Below are positions 8,189-16,747 of a stretch of DNA of 64,000 nt, piece by piece. Below the pieces are notes generated by a model. The model searched no databases and was not told the origin of the DNA. It saw nothing but the letters and a program-made list of their open reading frames with translations. Both the position numbers and the translations under genes were made by a program. This DNA comes from Phycicoccus sonneratiae (lineage in GTDB: Bacteria > Actinomycetota > Actinomycetes > Actinomycetales > Dermatophilaceae). The stretch spans positions 358,198-422,197 of the forward strand of contig NZ_JAFDVD010000003.1 in NCBI RefSeq assembly GCF_016887965.1, given 5' to 3'. How positions within the stretch are numbered: position 1 is the stretch's first letter; each line of letters opens with the position of its first letter.

Positions 8189-9577
8189 ATGACCGCAGCC
8201 GCGCCCACCGACCCCACCCCCGGCGGGAGCGACAGCGCTCCCCGTCGGGACCGGACCCACGTCCTCTACATCGCGGTCATCGTCGCGATGCTCCTCGGCA
8301 TCGCCGTGGGCTTCCTCTTCCCGGAGTTCGGGAAGGAGCTCAAGCCGCTCGGCACCTTCTTCGTCAACCTCATCAAGATGATGATCAGCCCGGTCATCTT
8401 CGTGACGATCGTCCTCGGCATCGGCTCGGTCCGCCGGGCCGCGCAGGTCGGCAAGGTCGGCGGCCTGGCCCTCGGCTACTTCCTCGCGATGTCGACCGTC
8501 GCCCTGGCCATCGGGCTCGTCGTCGGCAACATCGTCCAGCCGGGCGCCGGGCTCAACCTCACCGACGAGCTCGCGAAGTCGGGCCAGTCGCAGGTCTCGG
8601 CCGAGGCGGAGTCGACGACCGAGTTCCTCCTCGGGCTCGTGCCGGACACCCTCGTCTCGTCGCTGACCTCGGGCTCGGTGCTGCAGACGCTCCTCGTCGC
8701 CGTCCTCGTCGGGTTCGCCCTCCAGAAGATGGGTGGCGCCGGCGAGCCCGTGCTCCGCGGCATCAAGCACCTCGAGAAGCTCGTCTTCCGGCTCATGGCG
8801 ATGATCATGTGGGTCGCGCCGGTCGGCGCCTTCGGGGCGATGGCCGCCGTGGTCGGCGCCACCGGGCTCGACGCGCTGAAGAGCCTCGGCCTCATCATGG
8901 TCGCCTTCTACGCCACCTGCCTGATCTTCGTCTTCGTCGTCCTCGGGACGATCCTGCGGGTCGTCGCGGGCGTCAACGTCTGGTCGCTGCTCAAGTACCT
9001 CGCCCGCGAGTTCCTCCTCATCCTCTCGACGTCCTCGTCGGAGTCGGCCCTGCCGCGGCTCATCGCGAAGATGGAGCACCTCGGGGTCTCCCGGCCGGTC
9101 GTCGGCATCACCGTGCCGACCGGCTACTCCTTCAACCTCGACGGCACGGCGATCTACCTGACGATGGCCTCGCTGTTCATCGCCGAGGCGCTCGACAAGC
9201 CGTTCAGCATCGGCCAGCAGATCGGCCTGCTCGTCTTCATGATCATCGCGAGCAAGGGCGCCGCGGGCGTCACCGGCGCCGGCCTGGCCACCCTCGCCGG
9301 CGGCCTCCAGAGCCACCGCCCCGACCTCGTCGACGGCGTCGGCTTCATCGTCGGCATCGACCGGCTGATGAGCGAGGCGCGGGCCCTGACCAACTTCGCC
9401 GGCAACTCCATCGCCACCGTCCTCATCGGCACCTGGGTCGGCGCGATCGACCGCGAGCAGATGGAGGAGGTCCTCGCCGGGAGGCGCCCGTTCGACGAGT
9501 CGAGGATGATCGACGACGAGCCCGCCCACGAGGCACCGCCCGCGGCGGGCGAGGAGATCGCGGCCACCAGCCGCTGA
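8189..9577 (+). CDS. dctA: C4-dicarboxylate:cation symporter DctA
   Basis: A 462-residue carrier of the dicarboxylate/amino acid:cation symporter family, importing succinate, fumarate, malate and similar acids. Family hallmarks are the serine-rich loop SSSESALPRLI, the motif VPTGYSFNLDGTAIYLT, the hairpin ASKGAAGVTGAG and the last helix block TNFAGNSIATVLIGTW. ATG 8189 has GAAGGAG at 8176-8182. It is divergent from the CitAB-like kinase and regulator, which most likely induce it in response to external dicarboxylate. It ends before a strong hairpin at 9586. Confidence 0.95.
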   Translation: MTAAAPTDPTPGGSDSAPRRDRTHVLYIAVIVAMLLGIAVGFLFPEFGKELKPLGTFFVNLIKMMISPVIFVTIVLGIGSVRRAAQVGKVGGLALGYFLAMSTVALAIGLVVGNIVQPGAGLNLTDELAKSGQSQVSAEAESTTEFLLGLVPDTLVSSLTSGSVLQTLLVAVLVGFALQKMGGAGEPVLRGIKHLEKLVFRLMAMIMWVAPVGAFGAMAAVVGATGLDALKSLGLIMVAFYATCLIFVFVVLGTILRVVAGVNVWSLLKYLAREFLLILSTSSSESALPRLIAKMEHLGVSRPVVGITVPTGYSFNLDGTAIYLTMASLFIAEALDKPFSIGQQIGLLVFMIIASKGAAGVTGAGLATLAGGLQSHRPDLVDGVGFIVGIDRLMSEARALTNFAGNSIATVLIGTWVGAIDREQMEEVLAGRRPFDESRMIDDEPAHEAPPAAGEEIAATSR

Positions 9578-9585
9578 GACCCGGC

Positions 9586-9638
9586 CCGGCCACCGGGCGG
9601 ACGACGTCCTCGGAGGGGGTCGCCCGCCCGGTGGCCGG
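9586..9638 (+). terminator. strong hairpin after dctA
   Basis: A perfect 15-bp inverted repeat (arms 9586-9600 and 9624-9638, CCGGCCACCGGGCGG and its complement) with a 23-base loop, starting 9 bases after the dctA stop. There is no T-run, so it may act as a factor-assisted terminator or as a 3' RNA-stabilising structure. Confidence 0.6.
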
Positions 9639-9683
9639 AGCCGTGCGTTCGCTGAGAACGCCAACCGGGACGACCGGTGACGG

Positions 9684-9717
9684 CGACCGTAACCTACGCT
9701 ACCGTAGGTTACGGTCG
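9684..9717. promoter_or_regulatory. large palindrome upstream of the nitronate monooxygenase gene
   Basis: Arms CGACCGTAACCTACG (9684-9698) and CGTAGGTTACGGTCG (9703-9717) are a perfect 15-bp inverted repeat with a 4-base centre. A partial extra copy, AACCTACGGT, follows at 9721-9730. The site ends 45 bases before ATG 9763. It looks like an operator for a dimeric regulator (TetR or similar), but no regulator gene is adjacent. Confidence 0.7.
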
Positions 9718-9762
9718 CGAAACCTACGGTCCCGTAACCCGCGGCCCGAGAGCGAGGACGCC

Positions 9763-11235
9763 ATGGCCGCCGTGCTGACCCCCACCCCCCGCCGCGGGTC
9801 CGCCCGTGCCGCGGGCCGCCCCCACCCGGTCGTCGTCCAGGGCGGGATGGGCGTCGCGGTCTCCGGGTGGCGCCTCGCCCGGGCGGTCTCCCGGGCCGGG
9901 CACCTCGGCGTCGTCTCGGGGACGGCGATGGACGCCGTGCTGGCGCGCGTGCTCCAGGACGGCGACCCGGGCGGGCACTACCGGCGCGCGCTGGCCGCCT
10001 TCCCGCACCGCGACCTCGCCGAGCGCGTCCTCGCCACGTACTTCGTCGACGGCGGGCGGCCCTCCGGCACGCCCTACCGTCCCGTGCCCAAGATCGGCCT
10101 GCGCCCGTCGCGCGCCGGCCAGGAGCTCGCCGTCCTCGGCACCTTCACCGAGGTGTGGCTGGCCCGGGAGGGCCACGACGGGGTCGTCGGGGTCAACTGC
10201 CTCGAGAAGATCCAGCTCGCCACGCCCGCAGCCGTCCTCGGCGCGATGCTCGCCGGCGTCGACCACGTCCTCATGGGCGCCGGCATCCCGCGCGAGGTGC
10301 CGCAGCTGCTGCGGTCGCTCGCGGCCGGTCGGGTCGGGCGGCTGACCGTGGACGTCGCGGGCAGCACCCGGGCGCACCACGTCGAGGTCGACCCCGCGGC
10401 CCTCCTCGGCGAGCACCTGCCGGCCCTCGAGCGCCCCCGCTTCCTCGCCATCGTCTCGCTCGACCAGCTCGCGTCCTACCTCCACCGCGACCCCGACATC
10501 CGGCCCGACGGCTTCGTCGTCGAGCGGCCGCCGGCCGGCGGGCACTCCGCGCCGCCGCGCGGCCGGATGCAGCTCGACGAGCACGGGGCCCCGGTCTACG
10601 GCGTCCGCGACGAGGCCGACCTCGCGAAGGTCGCCGCCCTCGGCCTGCCGTTCTGGGTGGCCGGCGCGACGGGCAGCCCCGACGGCCTGGCCGCCGCCCG
10701 CGAGGCCGGGGCCGAGGGCATCCAGGTGGGGACGGTCTTCGCGCTCTGCGCCGAGTCCGGGCTCACCGACGCCGTCCGCCGCGACCTGCTCGGCCGCCTC
10801 GCCGCGGGCGACCTCGTGGTCCGCAACGACCCGCGCGCCAGCCCGACCGGGTTCCCGTTCAAGGTCGTCGACCTGCCCGGGACGGCGAGCGACCCCGCCG
10901 TGGCCGCCGACCGCCCGCGCCTCTGCGACCTCTCGTACCTGCGCCAGCCCTACGAGCGCCCCGACGGGTCGGTCGGGTTCCGGTGCGGCGCCGAGCCCGT
11001 CGCGATGTTCCTCCGCAAGGGCGGCACCCTCGAGGAGACCGAGGGCCGCCGCTGCCTGTGCAACGGGCTGACGGCGACCGTGGGACTGGGCCAGCAGCGC
11101 CGCGACGGGTACGCCGAGCCCCCGCTCGTCACCCTCGGCGAGGACCTCGCCGGGGCCCGCGAGCTGCTCCGCCGCCACCCGGACGGCTGGACGGCGGCCC
11201 AGGCGCTCGACTTCCTCACCGAGGACGGGCGCTAG
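9763..11235 (+). CDS. nitronate monooxygenase / NAD(P)H-dependent flavin oxidoreductase
   Basis: A 490-residue FMN TIM-barrel enzyme of the nitropropane dioxygenase/FabK-like group. It begins VVQGGMGVAVSGWRLA (the QGGMG flavin motif), and carries VNCLEKIQLATP and, late in the barrel, AGAEGIQVGTVFALC. It is longer than usual (about 330-360 residues for classic members); the extra C-terminal part contains a Cys-containing patch RRCLCNGL, so it may belong to the PfaD-like or a separate actinobacterial subgroup. Substrate could be alkyl nitronates, but that is inferred. ATG 9763 is preceded by GAGGA. The palindrome at 9684 suggests repression by a regulator encoded elsewhere. Confidence 0.85.
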   Translation: MAAVLTPTPRRGSARAAGRPHPVVVQGGMGVAVSGWRLARAVSRAGHLGVVSGTAMDAVLARVLQDGDPGGHYRRALAAFPHRDLAERVLATYFVDGGRPSGTPYRPVPKIGLRPSRAGQELAVLGTFTEVWLAREGHDGVVGVNCLEKIQLATPAAVLGAMLAGVDHVLMGAGIPREVPQLLRSLAAGRVGRLTVDVAGSTRAHHVEVDPAALLGEHLPALERPRFLAIVSLDQLASYLHRDPDIRPDGFVVERPPAGGHSAPPRGRMQLDEHGAPVYGVRDEADLAKVAALGLPFWVAGATGSPDGLAAAREAGAEGIQVGTVFALCAESGLTDAVRRDLLGRLAAGDLVVRNDPRASPTGFPFKVVDLPGTASDPAVAADRPRLCDLSYLRQPYERPDGSVGFRCGAEPVAMFLRKGGTLEETEGRRCLCNGLTATVGLGQQRRDGYAEPPLVTLGEDLAGARELLRRHPDGWTAAQALDFLTEDGR

Positions 11236-12215
11236 GCCGAGGGGTCGACCACCACGACGACCTTGCCGCGGGCCCGGCCGGCCGCGACGTGCTCGATCGC
11301 CCGGGCCGCCTCCTCCAGCGGCCAGGTGCGCTCGATGTGCGGTCGCACCGCCCCGGACTCCAGGAGCGGCGTCAGCTCGGCGAGGTCGCTCCCGCGCTCC
11401 GCCGCCACGTGCATGACGAGCCGCTGCCGGACGAACGGCGAGAGGAGCGCCGCGCCGACCGAGCGCTGGAGGCCCCCGAGCCACCGTCCGCTCGTCTCGC
11501 TGCCGACGACGACGAGGGTGCCGCGCGGGGCGAGGACCCGCCGCAGCCGCCGGACCGGCCGGTGGCCGCCGATGTCGAGGACGACGTCGTACCGGACGCC
11601 CTCGGACTCGATGTCCGCGTGCTCGTGCTCGATCACGTGGGCCGCCCCGAGGTCGCGGACGAGGTCGGCCTTCGCGGCGCTGCAGACCCCGGTGACCACG
11701 GCGCCGGCCGCCACGGCGAGCTGCACCGCGAACGACCCGACACCGCCCGAGGCCCCGACGACGAGCACCCGCTGCCCGGGTCCGACGCCCGCGCCGCGGA
11801 GGGCCTGGTGGGCGGTCAGCCCGGAGACCGGGACGGACGCCGCCTCCTCGACCGCCAGCCGCTCGGGGCGGCGGGCGAGGCGGGCGACCGGCACGACGGC
11901 CAGCTCCGCGCACGAGCCGTCGGCGGTGCCGTACACGCGCTCGCCGACCGCCCACCCCGTGACGTCCGGTCCGAGGGCCACGACGGTGCCGGCGACGTCA
12001 CGACCCGGGGTGCGGTGCCGTGGCTTCGGCCTCCGCAGCCCGAGCCCCAACCGGGCGAGGCGGGGCAGACCGGTCATCACGTGGACCGTGCCGCGGTCGA
12101 TCCCCGCCGCCCCGACGCGCACGAGCACCTCGCCACGGGCCGGGACCGGGTCCGGCAGCTCGTCCCGTCGGAGGCGGTCGGTGCCGCCGTACTCGTCCTG
12201 CACGATCGCTCGCAC
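11232..12215 (-). CDS. zinc-independent MDR-family alcohol dehydrogenase / quinone reductase
   Basis: A 327-residue medium-chain dehydrogenase/reductase: GroES-like N-terminal half and a Rossmann half with VLVVGASGGVGSFAVQLA binding NAD(P)H. The catalytic-zinc Cys/His pattern is not evident, so it is probably a quinone oxidoreductase/enone reductase-like member. GTG 12215 is chosen because AAGGGAG (12222-12228) lies 6 bases upstream; ATG 12221 abuts that ribosome site. The gene converges on the nitronate monooxygenase (stops overlap by 4 bases) and is divergent from the TetR-DUF429 gene, with two palindromes in the gap. Confidence 0.88.
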   Translation of the reverse strand: MRAIVQDEYGGTDRLRRDELPDPVPARGEVLVRVGAAGIDRGTVHVMTGLPRLARLGLGLRRPKPRHRTPGRDVAGTVVALGPDVTGWAVGERVYGTADGSCAELAVVPVARLARRPERLAVEEAASVPVSGLTAHQALRGAGVGPGQRVLVVGASGGVGSFAVQLAVAAGAVVTGVCSAAKADLVRDLGAAHVIEHEHADIESEGVRYDVVLDIGGHRPVRRLRRVLAPRGTLVVVGSETSGRWLGGLQRSVGAALLSPFVRQRLVMHVAAERGSDLAELTPLLESGAVRPHIERTWPLEEAARAIEHVAAGRARGKVVVVVDPSA

Positions 12216-12225
12216 GCCCATCTCC

Positions 12226-12277
12226 CTTACACCGTAAGTCACCGCTGATGGGCGCCACGGTAGCCTTACGCCGTAAG
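12226..12277. promoter_or_regulatory. two TetR-type operators (CTTAC-N3-GTAAG)
   Basis: CTTAC-ACC-GTAAG at 12226-12238 overlaps the ribosome site of the dehydrogenase gene; CTTAC-GCC-GTAAG at 12265-12277 abuts ATG 12278 of the regulator. Both are perfect in the arms, with centres 39 bases apart. The likely binder is the divergent TetR-DUF429 protein. Confidence 0.85.
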
Positions 12278-13723
12278 ATGGCGCAAGCCCGCCCAGCCGA
12301 CCCCACCGCCCCGAGGAGCCCCGTGCCCCCACGCACCCCCCGCCCGGAGCGCCCCGCCCTGACCCGGGAGCGGATCGTCGCCGAGGCCGTCTCGCTCGCC
12401 GACGGGTCCGGGCTCGCGGCCCTCTCGATGCGCGCGCTGGCCGGCCGGCTCGGCGTCGAGGCGATGTCGCTCTACCACCACGTCCCGCACAAGGACGCCC
12501 TGCTCGACGCGATGGTCGACGCCGTCTTCGCCGAGTTCCACGCACCGGTGGCCGGGCGCCCGTGGCGCGAGGAGCTGCGTCGCCGCTCCGTCGTCGGCCG
12601 CGAGGTCCTCCTGCGCCACCGCTGGGCGGTCGGGCTCATGGACGCGCGGCGCTCACCGGGACCGGAGGCCGTCGGCCACCACGACGCCGTGCTCGGCTGC
12701 CTGCGCCGGGCCGGTTTCTCGCTGGCGGCCACCGGCCACGTCTTCGCCCTCGTCGACGCCCACCTCTACGGCTTCATGGTCCAGGAGCTGGCCCTGCCCT
12801 TCGCCGACCAGGAGGAGCTCGCCGTCATCGAGGGCGAGATCGTCGACGAGGCCACCGCGGCCGCCTTCCCGCACTTCACCGAGTTCGCCCGCGAGCACGC
12901 CTTGCGGCCTGGCTGGTCCTTCGGTGCCGAGTTCGAGGTCACCCTCGACCTCGTCCTCGGCGCGGTCGCCGGGCTCGTCGACGAGGACGCGGCGGGCGAG
13001 GGGGACATCGGTGCTGCGACGCCGGTCGAGGTCACCGTGCCGGTGCTCGGCGTCGACGGCTGCAAGGCCGGGTGGGTCGGGGCGCTGCTGGAGCCCGGCG
13101 CGCCGCGGCCCCGGGTCGTCGTGGCCGCGACGGTCGCCGAGCTCGTCGAGGCCGTCCGCGAGTCCGCGGACGTCCGCGTCGTCGGCATCGACATCCCGAT
13201 CGGGTTGCCGGACAGCACGACCCGCCGGGCGGATGCCCTCGCCCGGCAGGCGCTGCCCGGCAAGGCGTCGTCGGTGTTCACGACGCTCACCCGCGCGGCG
13301 TACGCGGCCGACGACCGGGCCTCGGCCGACACCGTCAACCGGTCGCTCAGCGGCCAGGGGGTCGGGTCGCAGGCCTTCGCGCTGCGCGCCAAGATCCTCG
13401 AGGTCGACGCCTGGGTGCGCTCACGGCCGACCGTCGAGGTCCTCGAGGTCCATCCCGAGGTCTCGTTCGCGACGATGGCCGGCGCCCCGCTGCTCCCCGG
13501 CAAGAAGACCGCCGAGGGCCGGGCCGCGCGCCTCGAGGCCCTCGCCGCCGCCGGCGTCGCCCGCCCGTCGGTGCTCGAGGGCCGGGGCTATGCCGCCGAC
13601 GACGTGCTCGACGCCTGCGCCGTCGCGTGGACCGCCGCCCGGCGGGCGACCGGGCTCTCCCGGTCGCTGCCGGACCCGCCCGAGGTCTTCTCCGACGGCA
13701 TCCCGGCCGCCATCCACGCCTGA
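12278..13723 (+). CDS. TetR regulator fused in frame to a DUF429 (RNase H-like) domain
   Basis: A continuous 481-residue reading frame. Residues 28-75 are a TetR DNA-binding domain (MRALAGRLGVEAMSLYHHV) and residues to about 240 a TetR C-terminal domain of typical length. A short linker leads into a complete DUF429 domain from residue 256: GVDGCKAGWVG, GIDIPIGLP, VHPEVSF and YAADDVLDACAVAWTA, with acidic residues D260, D305, E394 and D442/D445 in RNase H-like positions. Alternatively the DUF429 part is a separate protein started at GTG 13037 (codon 254), which has GAGG 5 bases upstream. No stop codon separates the parts. The divergent dehydrogenase and operators support the TetR role; the role of DUF429 is unknown. 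Confidence 0.8.
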   Translation: MAQARPADPTAPRSPVPPRTPRPERPALTRERIVAEAVSLADGSGLAALSMRALAGRLGVEAMSLYHHVPHKDALLDAMVDAVFAEFHAPVAGRPWREELRRRSVVGREVLLRHRWAVGLMDARRSPGPEAVGHHDAVLGCLRRAGFSLAATGHVFALVDAHLYGFMVQELALPFADQEELAVIEGEIVDEATAAAFPHFTEFAREHALRPGWSFGAEFEVTLDLVLGAVAGLVDEDAAGEGDIGAATPVEVTVPVLGVDGCKAGWVGALLEPGAPRPRVVVAATVAELVEAVRESADVRVVGIDIPIGLPDSTTRRADALARQALPGKASSVFTTLTRAAYAADDRASADTVNRSLSGQGVGSQAFALRAKILEVDAWVRSRPTVEVLEVHPEVSFATMAGAPLLPGKKTAEGRAARLEALAAAGVARPSVLEGRGYAADDVLDACAVAWTAARRATGLSRSLPDPPEVFSDGIPAAIHA

Positions 13724-13771
13724 GCGCGAAACCGCTGGCCCCGTGCGGCAGCGGGTGACAGGGTGGCGCCC

Positions 13772-14185
13772 ATGACCGCACGCGTCTCGCACACGACGAT
13801 CGACTGCCGCAACGCCTACGAGCTCTCCGAGTGGTGGAAGGGCGTCCTCGACTACGTCGACGTCGCCGGCGACCCCAACGAGCCCGGCCACGAGGAGTGC
13901 GTGGTCCTCGCGCGCGACGGCTCGCACCGGCTGCTCTTCATCGAGGTCCCCGAGACCAAGGTCGGCAAGAACCGCATCCACCTCGACCTCGTCCCGGTCG
14001 AGGGCAGCCGGGACGACGAGCTCGCCCGGCTGCTCGCCCACGGCGCCGTCGAGGTCTCCGACCACCGCGGCCAGTACGGGCCCGGCACCGGGTGGGTGAT
14101 CCTCGCCGACCCCGAGGGCAACGAGTTCTGCATCCTGCGCAGCGACGCGGAGGCCGGGCGCGAGGGCTGGCAGCCCGCCGTCTGA
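13772..14185 (+). CDS. VOC/glyoxalase-fold family protein
   Basis: A 137-residue protein of the vicinal-oxygen-chelate superfamily (paired beta-alpha-beta-beta-beta units): VSHTTIDCRNAYELSEWWKGVL at the start, KNRIHLDLVPVEG in the middle, and the near-universal end WVILADPEGNEFCIL. Most such actinobacterial proteins are annotated as glyalase-like with no known substrate. GTG 13763 is an alternative start. It is the first of two small same-strand genes; the second is the deazaflavin-dependent reductase 69 bases later. Confidence 0.85.
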   Translation: MTARVSHTTIDCRNAYELSEWWKGVLDYVDVAGDPNEPGHEECVVLARDGSHRLLFIEVPETKVGKNRIHLDLVPVEGSRDDELARLLAHGAVEVSDHRGQYGPGTGWVILADPEGNEFCILRSDAEAGREGWQPAV

Positions 14186-14254
14186 CGGCGCGGCGGAACA
14201 CGACCGCCGGACCGGCGGTTGGCACGGGGGCAGACCGACGAGAGAGGCGCCACC

Positions 14255-14665
14255 GTGTCCGACTGGAACCAGAACATCATCGAGGAGTTCCGCGCCAACG
14301 GCGGGACGGTGCAGACGATGGGCTTCGGCCGCGGCCTCGTGCTGCTGCACCACACCGGCGCTCGCACCGGGACCGAGCGGGTCAGCCCCGTCGCCGCCAT
14401 CCGCGACGGCGACGACACCTGGCTCGTCGCGGCCTCCAAGGGCGGCGCCCCGGACAACCCCGCCTGGTTCCACAACCTCCGCACCCACCCGGACGCGGCC
14501 ATCGAGACACCGGACGACGGCACCGTCGAGGTGCGGGCGCGCGTGCTCGAGGGCGAGGAGCGCGACACCGCGTGGGCCCGGTTCACCGCGATGTCGGAGG
14601 GCTTCCGGTCCTACGAGCAGAAGACGACGCGCGTCATCCCGGTCATCGCCCTCACGCGTCGCTGA
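14255..14665 (+). CDS. deazaflavin (F420)-dependent nitroreductase family protein
   Basis: A 136-residue split-barrel protein of the DDN/Rv3547 group, which uses F420H2 to reduce nitro compounds or quinones. Motifs are the N-terminal NQNIIEEFRANGG, LLHHTGARTGTERVSPV, and WFHNLRTHPDAAIE. GTG 14255 has GAGAGAGG 7 bases upstream. The last 14 bases overlap the 3' end of lutC on the other strand. Presence of this family implies that the host makes F420, an inference. Confidence 0.9.
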   Translation: MSDWNQNIIEEFRANGGTVQTMGFGRGLVLLHHTGARTGTERVSPVAAIRDGDDTWLVAASKGGAPDNPAWFHNLRTHPDAAIETPDDGTVEVRARVLEGEERDTAWARFTAMSEGFRSYEQKTTRVIPVIALTRR

Positions 14666-15260
14666 CGAGCACCACGTGGAGGGTGCGCGGCCCGTGCACG
14701 CCCTCCACGCGGTCGAGCTCGATGTCGCTCGTGGCGCTCGGGCCGCTGACCCAGGTCTGCGGGCGCACGGGGTCGAGCGCCGCGACCGCATCGGTGACGC
14801 CCCGCACGACGCCCGACGCGGGCAGGACGCAGACGTGGACGTCCGGGACGAGGGTGATCGCCCGCCGCCCCTCGCCCGGGCCGTGCGTGAGGACGAGCGT
14901 GCCGGTCTCGGCGACCCCGAGCGAGGCCCGCGTGACGACCGCGTCGACGGCGTCGAGCCCGGTGGGCGTCAGGTCGGCGTCGGGGACCGCCCCGCGCACG
15001 GCGAGGTCGAGGCCATCCGGCACGACGACGCGTTCCGCCCCGGCCAGGGCCGCGGCGACCGTGGCCTCGAGGTCGGCTGCGGCACACCGGGTCACCTCGG
15101 CCCGGTAGTCCTCGACCCGCTCGACGAAGAGGTCGACGAGGTCGGCCCCGGCGGGGAGCGGGTCACGGTCGCGGTAGGAGCGGTCGACCGCCGGCAGGTC
15201 CGGCCGGTCCTCGCCGAGGGCCGCTCGCACGGCGGCCAGGACGTCGTCGCGGGCGCTCAT
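14652..15260 (-). CDS. lutC: lactate utilization protein C (LUD domain)
   Basis: A 202-residue LUD-domain protein (LutC/LldG), the third subunit of the iron-sulfur L-lactate oxidation complex. It carries the LUD signature ASLGVAETGTLVL and the conserved tail of the family. ATG 15260 overlaps the lutB stop (ATGA). Last gene of lutABC; its stop overlaps the convergent deazaflavin reductase gene. Confidence 0.93.
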   Translation of the reverse strand: MSARDDVLAAVRAALGEDRPDLPAVDRSYRDRDPLPAGADLVDLFVERVEDYRAEVTRCAAADLEATVAAALAGAERVVVPDGLDLAVRGAVPDADLTPTGLDAVDAVVTRASLGVAETGTLVLTHGPGEGRRAITLVPDVHVCVLPASGVVRGVTDAVAALDPVRPQTWVSGPSATSDIELDRVEGVHGPRTLHVVLVSDA

Positions 15261-16747
15261 CGACGGCCCTGCCCCTCGTCCCGGCCCGTGCGGCGCCACC
15301 AGGCGCGGAAGGACTCGACCGGTGGGGTCGGCAGGTCGCGGGCACCGGTCCAGCGCGAGCCCGGGAAGGGCAGCCAGCCGAGGACCCCCCGCCCACCGGG
15401 TGCTGCCCGACGGGTCCGCAGCCGACCGGCCAGCCCGGACGCCCTCTCCCCCAACGCCATCCGGCGTGAGTCACCGAGTACCCAAGCAGCGGCGCGCATC
15501 GCGAGCGCCTCGGGCTTCGGCCGCGGGTCGGCCCGGTGGGCGTCGACGACCCGCACCCGCTCGTGGACGAGCAGGCCGGGGATGTCGATGGCCACCGGGC
15601 AGACGTCACCGCAGGCGCCGCAGAGCGTCGAGGCGTAGGGCAGGGCGTCGGTGGCGGGGTCGGAGCCGACCCCCGTGAGCATCGGGTTGAGGATGGCGCC
15701 GATCGGCCCGGGGTAGACCGACCCGTAGGCGTGGCCGCCGACGCGCTCGTAGACCGGGCACACGTTGAGGCAGGCCGAGCAGCGGATGCAGCGCAGCACC
15801 GGCCGCGCGACCTCGTCCGCGAGGGCCCGGGTGCGGCCGTTGTCGAGGAGGACGACGTGCACCTCCTGCGGTCCGTCGCCGGGCGTCACGCCGGTCCACG
15901 TCGAGGTGTAGGGGTTCATCCGCTCGCCGGTGGACGAGCGCGGTAGCAGCCGGAGGAAGAGGTCGAGGTCGCCGAACGTGGGGACGACCTTCTCGATGCC
16001 GACGACCGAGACGAGCACCTCGGGCAGCGTCAGGCACATCCGGCCGTTGCCCTCGGACTCGACGACGACGAGCGTGCCGGTCTCCGCGACGGCGAAGTTG
16101 GCGCCGGAGACGGCCATCCGGGCGCGGAGGAACTTCTCGCGCAGGTGCAGCCGGGCGGCGCCGGCGAGCGCGGCGGGGTCGTCGGTGAGGTCGTCGGGGG
16201 CCGGTCGGCCGGCGGCCGCCATCCGGGTCCGGAAGATCTCGCGGACCTCGGCCCGGCCCCGGTGGATCGCCGGCACGAGGATGTGGCTCGGCAGGTCGTC
16301 ACCGAGCTGGACGATGAGCTCGGCGAGGTCGGTCTCCCAGGCGGCGATGCCCTGCGCGGCCAGCGCCTCGTTCAGCCCGATCTCCTGGGTGGCCATCGAC
16401 TTGACCTTGACGACCTCGTCGACGCCGTGCGCCCGGGCCACGTCGGCGACCACCGCGCACGCGTCGGCGGCGTCGCGGGCCCAGTGGACCGTCGCGCCGC
16501 GGGCGGTCAGCGCCGCCTCGAGCGTGAGCAGGTGCTCGTCGAGCCGGGCGAGCGTCGCGTCCTTGACGGCGGCCGCCTGCCGGCGCAGGTCCTCCCAGTC
16601 CTCGACCTCGGCGACGACCCTCGCGCGCTTCTCGCGGATGGTGCCCGTCGCGTGGGCGAGGTTGCGCCGCAACCGGGTGTCGGAGAGCGCGGAGCGGGCG
16701 GCGACCGGGAAGGGCGGCATCCCGACGAACGTGCGGGCCATCCTCAC
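15257..16747 (-). CDS. lutB: lactate utilization iron-sulfur protein LutB
   Basis: A 496-residue LUD plus ferredoxin-type protein (LutB/LldF). The N-terminal LUD part contains KVKSMATQEIGLNEAL and NFAVAETGTLVVVESEGNG; the C-terminal part carries two [4Fe-4S] motifs, CIRCSACLNVCPVYE and CGACGDVCPV. GTG 16747 overlaps the lutA stop (GTGA); ATG 16741, two codons in, is an alternative start. It works with LutA and LutC in membrane-associated oxidation of L-lactate to pyruvate. Confidence 0.95.
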   Translation of the reverse strand: MRMARTFVGMPPFPVAARSALSDTRLRRNLAHATGTIREKRARVVAEVEDWEDLRRQAAAVKDATLARLDEHLLTLEAALTARGATVHWARDAADACAVVADVARAHGVDEVVKVKSMATQEIGLNEALAAQGIAAWETDLAELIVQLGDDLPSHILVPAIHRGRAEVREIFRTRMAAAGRPAPDDLTDDPAALAGAARLHLREKFLRARMAVSGANFAVAETGTLVVVESEGNGRMCLTLPEVLVSVVGIEKVVPTFGDLDLFLRLLPRSSTGERMNPYTSTWTGVTPGDGPQEVHVVLLDNGRTRALADEVARPVLRCIRCSACLNVCPVYERVGGHAYGSVYPGPIGAILNPMLTGVGSDPATDALPYASTLCGACGDVCPVAIDIPGLLVHERVRVVDAHRADPRPKPEALAMRAAAWVLGDSRRMALGERASGLAGRLRTRRAAPGGRGVLGWLPFPGSRWTGARDLPTPPVESFRAWWRRTGRDEGQGRR

